Assembly (NCBI GenBank): GCA_008508345.1
Contig: QNGE01000889.1
Span: 62,001 to 126,000, forward strand
Source: Paragonimus westermani
Taxonomy: Eukaryota > Platyhelminthes > Trematoda > Plagiorchiida > Troglotrematidae
DNA length: 64,000 nt
Reading direction: 5' to 3'
Made by a program: the position numbers and the translations under genes. Numbering within the stretch: the stretch's first letter is position 1; each line of letters begins with the position of its first letter. Shown piece by piece: positions 1-11,312 of this stretch. The notes beneath the pieces were generated by a model. That model saw only the letters and a program-made list of their open reading frames with translations. It did no database searches and was not told where the DNA came from.

Positions 1-2143
1 GACGCTTAATAAATCTGTGTGCGTAGGAGCTAGACTGCAATGTTCTATTTGAAAACAATTCCGTACCAAGCGTGTCGAATGTATAGTTTCTGCGAGCAAG
101 ATAAGATAAGGCATGGACTAGGAAGTCTCATTCATTAAAACATTTCGTTGTAAAGCACGCTAATGGAACATCAGTACCAACCGCTAGAGAGGAGCATCTC
201 AAATTGAACGACAAGCATGCCAGCAATCGCTCGCACCATTAACTGCAACCACTTCATTCGAAATATCACTGATGCCGAGGCATTGCATACTCGATAAACG
301 GCAGGCAATCTGGGATAGGGTAGGATAGCAAAAAAGAAGTTCTTGTTTATGTGGAATTTTTCTTTACGTAGGCCAGGTTACTAAACTTGTCGGGCTAAGC
401 TGACGAAACAAGTAGCTTGGAATTCGATAACGTGTGTCCGACCTGTTTAACACGGCCGATTTGTCACTGTGCAAACACGTCCAAATGTGTATGGAAATGA
501 TGATGACGTGCAAATAACTTATGAAGTCAGCTTGCAAAGAATGTAAACGAAACCTACGACCCGACCACATCGGTGGCCATCAGAGAAGTGGAGCTATCTG
601 AGAGGTCACCAAATCCGGCTTCCCTGTTTTTGTGAATTGCTTACGACAGTACTGCTCACGTGTCGACCATTGTAAATCGACAGGTTAAAGGGCTGATCAG
701 TTCGATGGAATTGAAGTAAACAGCACAACGACAACCACAAAGCTCCATAGGTTAACAAAAAGAGTCAACACCAAAACGACTTTCAGCGTGACCTCTTTCT
801 CAGAATCGGTGCCGAACGAACAACAGAACTTCGAATGATGTGAGTTCGTGTGATGAGTGTGCCGGTCGATGGGTTACTGACAGACATCAGTGACGCCAGC
901 CAGCATATGTGAGAATGCGACAGCTACTCTCAGGCGTGTGATCGATGTTCTGGTTAAATTGACTAAAATACCCTACCAGCAAAACTGTGAAACGTCAACA
1001 CACAACTGGCCACGGAATGCACATCTGTGTTTTCCACCGTACCTGTCGTGTGTTCTTCCAGTGATTGACAAAAAACAAGGACTCTGGCCAAACTTTGATG
1101 GAAAAATGACATGCGCAAGATCTCCAAAGTTCATCCAAACCATGGGGCTGCCCTCATGAATTGGAGGCAAGACAACGGGTGGTTCAACAACAGACAATGA
1201 AGGCTATCGAATTGCAAGAACAGAGCAAAATGCGCGTGGGTACATTGCAGTACCTACCGATGGGGTATTCCGGGTGGAGTGTGCATGTTCCATTTGGTCA
1301 ACGCGATTGTGTGCGCGTTCGAACGGATTGCGGCCGGGGAGAGGAACGGCCAGCCGAGTAAAGCGCAAATGACAGGAAGAATACACAGGCAAACCGCAAG
1401 ATCCAAGCTAAACAGGCACGGTTTTCGAAGGCGTCTATCTGATTTGGCCACAACGATGCTGAGAAGAGGCGCGGTATATGCATATAAAGGTGAGAAATTA
1501 TCCGAGCTATCTCGGTGAACGTAACAGACCTCAACAAGTAGTCTTTAAGAAGGAAAATCAGAACGAAATTGATACCTCTTCATCACGAGACAAAGCGCAC
1601 AACAAAAGGTCTGTCAATTGTTTCTTATCTGTAGAATCTTTGTTCAATGAAAATTGGCCACCCCAGTTTGCCAGCTTCATAAACAAAAAGGAACTAAAAA
1701 GTGGGCGGGAACACTTGGAATTATCAAGCCAGCCAGGAAGAGACGTGCAAGTTATGAAGCTCTTGTCACTGACTCGTTGCATTTAGGCATATTTACAATC
1801 GACTCCTATTACCGGTCACTTAGATGGCCTTCGCCGATAATCGTTCATCACTTGATATTCCGAATTCCATGATTTTCATGGCTTTGCCTGACTGGATATC
1901 ATATGCCTGTCGCGTACTGAACTACTCAATCGAGAAAAATCAGAACAGGAATCTGAGTGGCATTAAGCAATCTCAGTTTACTGGAAAAGCATATTTTTTT
2001 TACAGAAGAACAGCAGTACTTACGACTGATATTAAGCGACAGGGGTCCTCACGTTTTGATTGGTCAGTTTGTTGCTGTGTTGTTCCACCATCTTGTATCT
2101 AGCATATCAGTTGTTTCAAACGGATACGCATTCAACAGCACCT
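1..2143. other. No gene recognised
   Basis: There are only short overlapping frames on both strands. I searched here for the next SLC4 exon (the conserved intracellular loop and following helix) and did not find it. Confidence 0.6.
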
Positions 2144-2271
2144 AATCGCCGTCTATGAGTAGTTGGCGCCAGTCTGACTATAATTACGTCTGTGGCAGCT
2201 TGTGCGCCAACACTGATTGACTGAACCACCTCCAATCAAGAAACCGCTCCAATTCAAACTCACTACATCCT
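2144..2271 (-). repeat. Terminal direct repeat (3' LTR-like) of the gypsy element
   Basis: This block aligns with 5246-5375 over its whole length: the AATCGCCGTCT start, the TTGGCGCCAG palindrome, the GATTGACTGAACC core, and the TCAAACTCA end all recur in order. It sits directly after the last integrase-like reading frame, as a 3' LTR should. It is short for a gypsy LTR, and no polypurine tract was recognised. Confidence 0.75.
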
Positions 2272-2584
2272 TTCTTTCTTGACAAGTTTGTCCACTTCTC
2301 GTTGTTGATGACTCCCCATGGTTTGCATCGCGAGTCTGTCTTTCCGGCAACATCCGCTCTCCCAAATACATACGATTTCTTCTTTTCACTACAACATCGT
2401 ATCACCTATGCCCACGGTCATTGACCACCAGACCAAGTGGCCACTACCTCGGGTTCTCAGGAACAAACTGGACCCAGACATTAACTTCTGATTTGAAGCT
2501 TCTAAGTTCCCAAGTCCCGCAATTACAGCACGTTTTTCGTTGCATCCTGCATCGCTGTAGGCTCTCCTGAACATTGGACTCGTC

Positions 2585-3499
2585 TCATATGTAATAGTGT
2601 AACAGTTCAGATGCCACCGATAGTTTTGTCCGCGTCCTTCCCTCAAACATTCGTTTCGTCACACTGTATCCACTGACTCCGGCAATCTCTGGTAGTCTTT
2701 TAGCAGCCTTGACTGCCGCTTCGGCCCTTCCGTTTGACTGACTGTTGTACGGGCTGCCTGTTCGACCTCGAAACTCCCGGTTATCTGCAAACGCCTTAAA
2801 TTCAGCGTACACAAACTGAGGACCATTATCAGAGAAATACACCACAAGTACGTCATAGCGAGCGAAGTGGGCACGCAGTTTGTTGACGACTGCACCTCCG
2901 GTGGTACTGTTTGGTCAATCGATTTCAAAGTAGTCTGAGAAATCGCACCCTGTGACCAGGTACTGTCTCCCGCCGTGTGTGAATAAGTCGGTCGCAACTA
3001 GTTGCCAGGGTCTTTCCGGAAGTTCGCTTAGCAGCATCGTCTCCTTCACTTGACTTGATTAGTGCTTTCTGCAAAGTTCACACCTCGCTATGTACTTCTT
3101 TATCTTACCGAACATACTTAGCCAAAAGTAAAGTTCCCTTTCTATCCGAACACAGCCGTTCACCCCAGCATGTACGACATAGATTCGTTCGACGAACTTC
3201 TGCTGCAAGTCCCTCCGGATGACTATTCTTTCTCCTTTGAAAATTATTCCTTCCTCTTGGGCAAATTGATCGCGGTCCTTGGAAAATATTACATGTTCTT
3301 CGGGGGGAATCTTTTTGTCTTTTGGCCAGCCGTCTTTTATAACTCGAGGCGGATTCTGAAGTAATTGATCCTTTTCCGCCGCGTCTTTCAGCCCCACCAT
3401 ATTGTCCACCGGTACCATCTTGTAGTCCACTGATGCGATCGTCTCGAACTCAGGATCTTCCGTCAAATCGCCGGTATATACGCACGAGAGGGAGAGCAT
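2585..3499 (-). pseudogene. Gypsy integrase fragments
   Basis: The upstream frame (3499-3059) ends with a zinc-binding HHCC remnant: a His near VVHAGVNG and then CELCRKH. The downstream frame (2845-2585) holds the core DNGPQF...SQSNGRAEAAVKA, so the second Asp and the Glu of the DDE triad are visible. The two parts are in different frames. A basic C-terminal tail with a TRSG motif, common in gypsy integrases, follows down to about 2290. Confidence 0.88.
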
Positions 3500-3539
3500 G
3501 CGCGATGTGTAGTTGGTCTTCGGGCTAGTAGATTAGGTC

Positions 3540-3860
3540 AAAGTCGTAATTTTGTAGCCTGATCATCATCTGTTGTGGGCGTCGGAGCGCTTCTTCACTG
3601 TTGTTATCAGAGGTTTGTGTTCTGTGTGTACCACCGTCTTTCGTTCGAATGTGTACCTGTTGAAGCGTTCCAGAGCAAAAACCACTGCCAGCATTTCCTC
3701 TTCGATTGGTGCACAGTTTCGTTCCGCAGTCGTAACGTCCCGGCTTCTGTGGTCAATCAGTCTCCTTGTTCTAATAGCACACCTCCAAGGCCTAAGTGAC
3801 TGCTGTCACACTGGATTGCCAGAGGAAGCTGTGAAATTGAGAATTAGGGACCACGAATAG
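3540..3860 (-). pseudogene. Gypsy RNase H fragment
   Basis: Reading the minus strand between RT and integrase gives a peptide with a DHRSRDVTTAERNCAPIEEE core and then LAVVFALERF. This is the usual central block of gypsy RNase H (S-R-x-L-x-x-x-E-x-N-Y-x-x-x-E-x-E followed by a hydrophobic helix). The frame is interrupted at both sides. Confidence 0.75.
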
Positions 3861-3993
3861 CCCTAGAAATCGTATGTGAATTGAAACCTCCCACGCAATT
3901 AATAGGGAGAAGACTTGGTATTGGTAACAGTAATCAGTTGATATCCATGAGATGAGAAGCCAAATTTACGGATGTACAACAGTAATGAAGAAG

Positions 3994-4626
3994 TCACAGC
4001 CTATCACTGGCTGATCGTATTAGCACACGTAAAATGACAAACTGTAAGGTAATTGATGCAGTACGGAACAAAGAAATCGGTGAACAACGGAAGGCTTTGT
4101 AAACCAGCACACCACCAACGACACAAGCCGTTTCTTCGAGTTTATCAAGCGCCTGAATTAGACGTTTCTGGAAAATTTCGCTCGACACTTTTAATCCAAA
4201 CGGTAAACGTAACCACCGAAAACGCCAAAATGGGATGAAAAACATGGCTAGATAGCTGGATTTTTCATCCAACACCAGCTGCCACCACATGGAATACGAA
4301 TCAACTTTCGTAAAGAGGGGACTTGGTCTAATTCGGGCAAAATTTCGTCTAGAGTTGGCAACCTGTACCGTTTCTTTAGCAATACAGCATTCAGCGGCCT
4401 AGGGTCAATGCACACACGAATACCACCAGACTTTTTAGACATTATTGCAAACTAATTGATAGCCGATAGGCCCATCTACTGGCGCAATTGAGTTCAGTTT
4501 GAGCAAACGATTCAACTCACCCCTAAACTTCTCGCGGATGGCTAACGGAGCTGCCCTGGTTGGTAACGCAACCGGTACGGCATTCCCCGCGAAAGAAAGA
4601 TTAACAGTACCTGGTATACAACCCAA
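3994..4626 (-). pseudogene. Gypsy reverse transcriptase fragments
   Basis: Three overlapping frames give consecutive RT blocks: IREKFRGELNRLLKLNSIAPV (template side), GGIRVCIDPRPLNAVL (fingers), and LVLDEKSSYLAMFFIPF followed by RWLRLPFGL (palm). The catalytic turn reads VVGGVLVY, so both aspartates of the usual DD pair are lost. Frameshifts separate the blocks. It is recognised by motif order; it cannot be active. Confidence 0.88.
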
Positions 4627-5245
4627 AACTGAATCAAAGAGGATAGTACTGATGAAGTAGTTGAGGCATTTCTAACACGGAGAAGACTGCTATTGTAGCG
4701 AGAAGGCGTCCAATAAAGCACAATCTTTATTGTCCAAATCGCTAGTCACATGCAACGCGCGCTCTCTCGTTTATGAGTCGCAATTCCAACCCGCAGCACC
4801 CCCCGGTTTCCGTTCACACGTCGTGTGCACTTCTAACCGGTTTACGTGCGTGACCGGTGCCTTCTATCGGAGGGTTTTTCGCTTGCCATTCCTCGTCTGT
4901 TTGTCCGATTCCGTTGCGCGATGGCTCGTCCGGCTGCTCGTGCTGTCCGCCATCCACCCAGTGTTGGCCTTGACCGTATTCCAACATCGTGTCGAGATGT
5001 TCCTCTGAATGTTGGAAAAACCACGCCTCCGATCTGGCCGTCTGTCGTATTTCGCCTGCCCTGCCTCGCCCGTTGGTCCGATCTAGTCGAGCGATGACTC
5101 ATCCGGTCGCGCACGTTGTCCTTGATCCGATCGCGGCAGGTTTTCGAACGTACCTCCCCCCACGTTGAGGTATTCGGCCGAGCGTTCGAAAACTCGCACC
5201 CCCGACCTGGCAATCCACCACAATATCATGAAAAGCCACAAAGGA

Positions 5246-5375
5246 AATCGCCGTCTGGGATTGATTGGCGCCAGTTCGGTCATAATTCACTGTAGCAACA
5301 GCTTGTGTACGAACATTGATTGACTGAACCCTCCCTAATCAAAAAATCGTTACAGCTCAAACTCAGTACAATCCT
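5246..5375 (-). repeat. Terminal direct repeat (5' LTR-like) of the gypsy element
   Basis: This is the partner of 2144-2271, in the same orientation and with scattered mismatches. Read on the minus strand, TGGCGCCA occurs close to its inner end, where a primer-binding site could lie. However, the same octamer is also in the other copy, so it belongs to the repeat itself. Confidence 0.75.
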
Positions 5376-5616
5376 GGCTGGCATCGCGTTAGTGATGGGT
5401 TTAAATCACCACTAAGAAGTGTCGGCTCACATGTCGCTCACGTAACTGTCATCGGTGCAAACTGCAAACAACGTGAAATGTGCCAATCATCATGAGTACC
5501 AGGAAGCGAGCAGAGTCAAACACTAAGTGACGAGGACTTTACTTAATTGTGCAAGTTCCGTAAACTTGATGTAAATTGAATAGACGGTGTCAGGAATATG
5601 ACAGGTTATATGCTAC

Positions 5617-5967
5617 CGACATCAACCGATTTAACAGACTGTTTCTTAAAAGGGAGGGTAGACCGAACACCAACCCAGATAGCATTGTGCCCGTAGCAAT
5701 CGCCGGCACAAGACACAGTGCCATGAAAGCCGCGAGGCCATGTGAACGTGGATGGAACAGGAAGCTGGTGAATTTGTTTGCTGTGCCAGCTAGAGAGGAT
5801 GTGGACAGATGGGTCGGGAATGAAATGATCACGGACAAGACCGACCCGTTGCCCCTTGTTGGCATTTTGATTACCGGAACGCGGATGTGGGGGAAGAGAA
5901 CTCGATTGACCAGGACGGCACAAGCAAGGCCAATAGGAATGTTGAAATATCCCAGCAGAATGCGCAC
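5617..5967 (-). CDS. SLC4-like: SLC4-like exon j: later membrane helices
   Basis: The exon begins VRILLGYFNIPIGLACAVLV, then PHIRVPVIKMP, and later a second hydrophobic stretch AAFMALCLVPAIATGTML. This follows the family order: basic turn, DFG-x-PI-x-I helix, L-x-VP loop, then a helix with a (V/L)PA core. The acceptor is TGCGTCCAATCAG, phase 0. The proposed donor TCG/GTAGCA at 5616 is weak and other ends are possible. The Asp of DFG is Tyr here, and the final 40 residues diverge strongly. No following exon could be found in the remaining 5.6 kb; the gene must continue to the left. Confidence 0.7.
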
Positions 5968-5975
5968 CTGATTGG

Positions 5976-7036
5976 ACGCAATACGGAGGGAAATATATAT
6001 GTATGCATAAAAGATGAAATGGGGCAAAAACAACACAAAGTATACTGTAGGATATGACTGCAATGAATCAAACATGATCGGATGTTCCACACCCATATAC
6101 ACACATACTTAGAGATTTGTCGAAGAGTGAAATAACAGAAACATCCACATCGTCTAGGAATATGCCTGAAATAGCTTACAGTGGTGAAAGCATGAAGTAA
6201 TGTAGCGTAACTAATTCGAGGTTCAATATACAAGCAAATAAGAGAACATGAATCCATTAAAATCTGATAGAGAGCACTGAAATCGAACCTGGGATGGAGA
6301 TGAACCGAAACAGACCGTATTACACATGAAATTAGGTTAACATTACAAAGATGGTTTGACAGATGTTACCGTTAGGCACCAAATCCCAGGGACAACGGCC
6401 AACGTAGCCAAAGATTGTTCTCGAATTTCTCCTTCATCGGTTCAAACGGTGGCGAAACATCAAAACTGATTGGGGAAGCCAGATCCATGGGCAGTCTCAG
6501 AGAATACTAAAATCTTCAGGCTACGCCACAACTGTGTAGCGTTCAACTCAAGGTTTCCAGGCTTGACATCACAGTAACGGGCCACCACATGGCCAAGAAC
6601 GCATGAACGTGTGACACATTCCAGTGTAGACGCAAAAGGTGATGAGTAGGACTGTTTTTGAAACCAACATCGTTAACACAAGTCTCTCATGGTATGCACT
6701 GCCCCCCACCACCAGAAAGCGCGATGCTTTCCCACTAAAGTGAACTTCCAAGCACTCGTCGTCTAACGATGATATACCACTGGTTGTACTAGATTTCCGT
6801 CTTAGTAGCAAACGTCGTTAATAATGTAAGAGAATTCCGTAGCAGTGTGTGTCACAGAGCACTGTTCGAACGTGGATCTTCCACATTGTTCTCTCCTGAC
6901 CGTTGACGCATAACACAGAATGAGCGGTGTCACTCACAATTCCATGTACTGATGTTCAGATAGTCTTGAAAATCGTTAAGATGACCTGGCTTGGCACATG
7001 CGAACACAAACTTTAACAACAAAAGACTTGTGTACG
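5976..7036. other. Intron sequence, nothing recognised
   Basis: This lies between SLC4 exon j and RTE copy A. A B-box-like GGTTCGATTT on the minus strand near 6280 has no matching A box. Confidence 0.6.
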
Positions 7037-8432
7037 TCATCATCATCATCATAGACAGCAATACATCAGTGGTTCACGCTAATGCTTAACTGCCACACAA
7101 CCATAAAGAAAAAGCAAAACCTATATATAGGAGAGAAGGAAAAAAGAAGGGGACGGGAAATGACCTAACTACTGAAAATGACTACGTCCATATTGAAACA
7201 TTCAGCATCAACGTGCCTGCTTACACCTTACAAACAAACAACCGAGCTGCAAGTGAGAGTAAGGCGTCATCAGCGAGACAGCTTCCTTACGGCTTTCACT
7301 GTTCCGCGTCATTAAATGCACTCACTTCACAAACAACTCGGACAAACTACGACAACATTCACGCCACTGAGCTCGACTAACCGCCATCTCACCTAGAGTC
7401 TCCAGCAACCGACTCTGTGAGTCGTGAGGGCCCCAGCCCGGGAGACGAACTCAATCTACAGTGGCCAACCCCTTGGTGGACGACTTCATTTCCCTACTCC
7501 AGATCATTATCTGTCCACCTCGCACCTTATACCAGTCGGTCGCAGTGTCAGCGAACAGTGCTCGGTTTGGAAGACGACTAGCTGGCATCTTTATTACATG
7601 ACCTAACCATCTAGGCCTGTGCAAACGTTTGGCAATCACTACCAAACACCCGCTTCCTAACCTCCTCGTTACTTACACGCTGGTGCCACTCCATACGAGC
7701 GACTGGACGCAGACGTCGGTGGTCAAATACTTGAAGACGATTCACGTCTTCTACCCTGAGCGGCCAGGTCTCGCTGCCGTAAAGTAATACGGACCTCACC
7801 GTTGTCTTATATACACGACCTTTAAGCTTCAGAGAAATACANNNNNNNNNNNNNNNNNNNNNNNNNNNNNNNNNNNNNNNNNNNNNNNNNNNNNNNNNNN
7901 NNNNNNNNNNNNNNNNNNNNNNNNNNNNNNNNNNNNNNNNNNNNNNNNNNNNNNNNNNNNNNNNNNNNNNNNNNNNNNNNNNNNNNNNNNNNNNNNNNNN
8001 NNNNNNNNNNNNNNNNNNNNNNNNNNNNNNNNNNNNNNNNNNNNNNNNNNNNNNNNNNNNNNNNNNNNNNNNNNNNNNNNNNNNNNNNNNNNNNNNNNNN
8101 NNNNNNNNGCCTGTTCTTCCCTAATGTTTACCTCCCGAGCTGCAGTGAGTCGGCGAAGTATAATGGATGCTAGAACCCTAGAAATGACTGGGGTCAAACT
8201 AATTCCTCTGTGGTTTTCACAAGAGCCCCTTATACCTTTCTTGAATATAGGAACTATTATCGAGTGACCCCAATTCGAGGGGATAGTTTCCGTCGTCCAC
8301 ACAAGTTGAAATAAATGAGTCAAAGCTTCTATCAACGCCTCTCCCCCTTCTTTGAAAAGTGCCGGTACGAGGTCATCTGGACCAGCAGCCTTATTAAGCT
8401 TGAGAGCCGCAATGCAATTGCGGGTATGTGAT
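7037..8432 (-). mobile_element. RTE-type LINE copy A, with assembly gap
   Basis: Minus-strand RT begins near 8430 (AALKLNKAAGPDDLVPALF, then NHRGISLTPVISRVLASI) and breaks into the N gap. After the gap, 7841-7614 gives the RT C-terminal region ([26 protein letters not shown]). The segment 7645-7451 then gives RWLGHVIKMPASRLP and KVRGGQ in a shifted frame. A 3' untranslated region of about 400 bases ends in a (CAT)n run at 7037-7052, the element's ATG-repeat tail. It is 5' truncated inside RT. Confidence 0.9.
7842..8108. other. Assembly gap (267 N)
   Basis: The run of N lies inside the RT of RTE copy A. The flanking sequence continues the same element on both sides, so the missing bases are probably RT palm and thumb. 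The real gap may be longer than 267, since intact RT needs more. Confidence 0.99.
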
Positions 8433-11312
8433 ATGAAGCACCATAACAGCGTACAATGCACTCATAGTCGTAAAGATACAAACAACATTGTACACTTTGA
8501 AAACAAATAAACTTGTGAGTATTGCTTGTATAGGGAAATAATTTGTTTAATTCCTAAAATTGATGAAAGTGAACTAAGTTTCCTATGGTATGTGAACAAT
8601 CGGTTCTATAACTTTAAAAACCAAAGCACCACGAACGTTCAAAGTTCAAATAAAATTGTAGCTGAAACCGTTCTGATTATTTTAATTACTAACGCAAAGA
8701 CAACCTCAAGAAATGTGAGGGCGCAAAATTGTCATAGCATGGAAAGACTTGGTAAGAAATAAAACGCTAAGCGAGAAAAAAACATGAATATGGAAGATTT
8801 TACGGATCGATGTATATCTGATATTATAAGAAACATGCTGCCAAGTCAACTCTTCAAAAATTCTCGATCCGGAGGTAAGAAGCAGTCGATATTACCGTTG
8901 TTCATTATCGCCACTACTGAGAGCTAATCAAAATATGACGTTTCACCTGGAAAAGCACATTTCTCGATGTTCATTGTTTAACGATTTCAACCTCCTAGTA
9001 CGCCAGCAGGTGCACAGTTGATAGATAAACTTTGTCAGACAGTTCTGGTCCCCCTGAATTCAGTCATCGGAATACATGGGCATGATAGGCAAAATGAAAC
9101 ACATGGTTCCAGTGGTGGGCAACCGGCACGTGCTTGGTATATACTCAAAATGATAAGCCGTCGATAGGTGTAGGACGGATAAACGAAGAAACCAGAGCGC
9201 CAAACTTTCAAAGCCTTCACGAACAATAGTACGGTAACACTCATCACGTTGACTTCAGGGTGATGTGGAAAACGAAGGAAAAAGAAACAACCACTTGAAG
9301 AAACTAACATTGCCACAACCTTAACTAGGGGACGTTGCGGCTGGCCTGTATCTCATTGGCATTTTCCATGAGGCATAACGTTTTCTGAGCAATACATTCC
9401 GTTCTATCCAGTAAGCTAAGATTGGTTTCACAGCCTCAGAGTACGAGTTTTTTCCAACTTCGTGGCAATAGCGCTTGTCTCAGGCAACTAAGGTTTAACG
9501 ACTCGGAAAATTAAATTCTCGTTTGTATGCATATATCACAAATTTAACAGTACTCACAACCGCAACTTTTGCGTTCCCACGGACTGTTCAGTAAGCTCTT
9601 TTTGAAAAGAATGCGACTAGAATTGCGCTCTTGTCACAACTCGCCAGCAATGAAAATCTTTGGCGTGCTCTAACAAGATTCAAACTGTAGTCCAGCACTT
9701 TTCGAAAGAGTCAGTATACGGGAATGGGAAAGATGTGATGAAGTGTCAGTCATGTTCACGTCGCATTAGCCAAACTTCCCTACTGTTTACCGGCAATCAA
9801 TACGCATAATGCTCAACACACTGCCCAGTACATTATCTAAAAAGAACATACAGTCCGCACATACGTTGATCGCTTCATCCACGTTTTTGGCACACTGATA
9901 AAAGCGATTCAATTTTAACTCTTCAAGCTTCAGTAAAACAGTTCGGTGAAGAGTTGAACAACAACCGATCGTGTAAAAGACGTATGGTATTCAAAATTAA
10001 TCAAACACTGTCTTAACAACGTTGAACAGATGGATCAAGGGGCCGGCTCATTCCAGTTCTGAGGCATTCGCAATGCACAGCGAGGTGGTGGATATCATGC
10101 TTTTTGGTACAGAATATATGGAAAGTGAACGGTTCAAGTTCCCGGATGGCTTACTCGAAAACGATGCTATTCCAGGCGGTCCCGGAAAGTGTAATGTAGA
10201 CTGGCTCCTGCTGAGGTCACCAGAGGTACAAATGATCAACCTTGTATGCAAGCATAGGTACACACACATCTCAACAACATCATGTGTTTAATAATGGAGC
10301 CTGCTCTAACTATCGTGAGTGACGGTCGTCTCCTTCGAAGATGGCCAAATTTCGCTCACTTCTGCAGTAAATTTAACATTTGCGGTATTCAAAAACGTAA
10401 TACTGATCTTTTTCGTGTGGTTCACGAAAGTATTAAACACCCGCCTGTCTACTAACTTGATTTATATACCCGACATCTACCAAAACCTCATCACTTTAGC
10501 TACACAATTGATTGCTGATTCAGAAAAGTAATGAAATTCATTGAGCCGGAGACGACATTGCACATGACTAAACTAGAGGACATCACAGACGAGGGATTGT
10601 TTTCAGTTTCATAAGGAGACGGTACGCAAATTTTCAAAGGTGCATCAGCGAACATCTGAAAGGAAATGGGCAAAGTTAGCACCACGGTTTGAAGGAACAG
10701 ACAAACGTTGTAACGCGTTAAAAGCGAGTGAAATTTGTGTGGCAGTGCGCACTGATTTAGGCCTGTCACTACCGGACCAGAATGCAAGAGATGTGCCAAG
10801 AGCGGATGTGAATAGCCCAACGTGAAACAGATTCGAACACAGGAGCCTACTGATCTAACGTGGACAACCTGCCAAAGGCTAGCAAGAAGAATGACAGGCG
10901 CAAACAGGTCACTAGTTAAAAGTGCACCAACCATCTGCAACAGTGGGAATACAGCCGTAACAAATAGATAGTCAACTTCGATTCCGCAACAATACCAGAA
11001 AAGCATCGTCACCTCGAGCCACAGTGAAGAAAATGATGAATGTCTTGTGCAACTAAGCTTCAGTTTTCAATTCCGAGTCAACAGCCTGCACTATCTAAGT
11101 GACTACTGATTCTGGCCTACTCCAACTGTACAAAAAAGGGCACGGCATCACAAGTCAGTCGCTTCCACTCCACAAGAATTTGTGCGGCGACCTCAGAACT
11201 TTGATCGGTATGGCAGAATTCCTCGCCCCAAGAGCGGCAACGACTCGTTTTGTTGCTTCTGCACATACCACCATGAAGAGAGTGAAAACCTGCAGCTAAT
11301 CATTCTCCTGTC
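8433..11312. other. Intron sequence, nothing recognised
   Basis: The frame at 11012-10500 (minus, 170 codons) is long but Leu/Val/Cys-rich with no domain. It is treated as chance or old repeat. Confidence 0.55.

Larger units (their letters stand above)
2144..5375 (-). mobile_element. Ty3/gypsy LTR retrotransposon, decayed, with short terminal repeats
   Basis: A minus-strand pol region in the order RT, RNase H, integrase lies between two direct repeats of about 128 bases. All frames carry stops and shifts, so it is dead. The space between the 5' repeat and RT is only about 650 bases, too little for gag plus protease, so an internal deletion is likely. The 4740-5230 part is GC-rich and encodes Arg-rich frames on the minus strand, perhaps residual leader or gag. 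The element lies just 3' of the last visible SLC4 exon, so it sits in the next intron or in flanking DNA. Confidence 0.85.

Noticed and set aside
5590..6102. Whole 170-codon minus-strand frame as one exon
   Set aside because: Only the part below the acceptor at 5967 follows the SLC4 pattern; the upstream part is AT-rich intron.
10500..11012. 170-codon minus-strand frame as a gene
   Set aside because: Leu/Val/Cys-rich, no domain, no splice context, overlapped by a plus-strand frame; reads like translated non-coding repeat.
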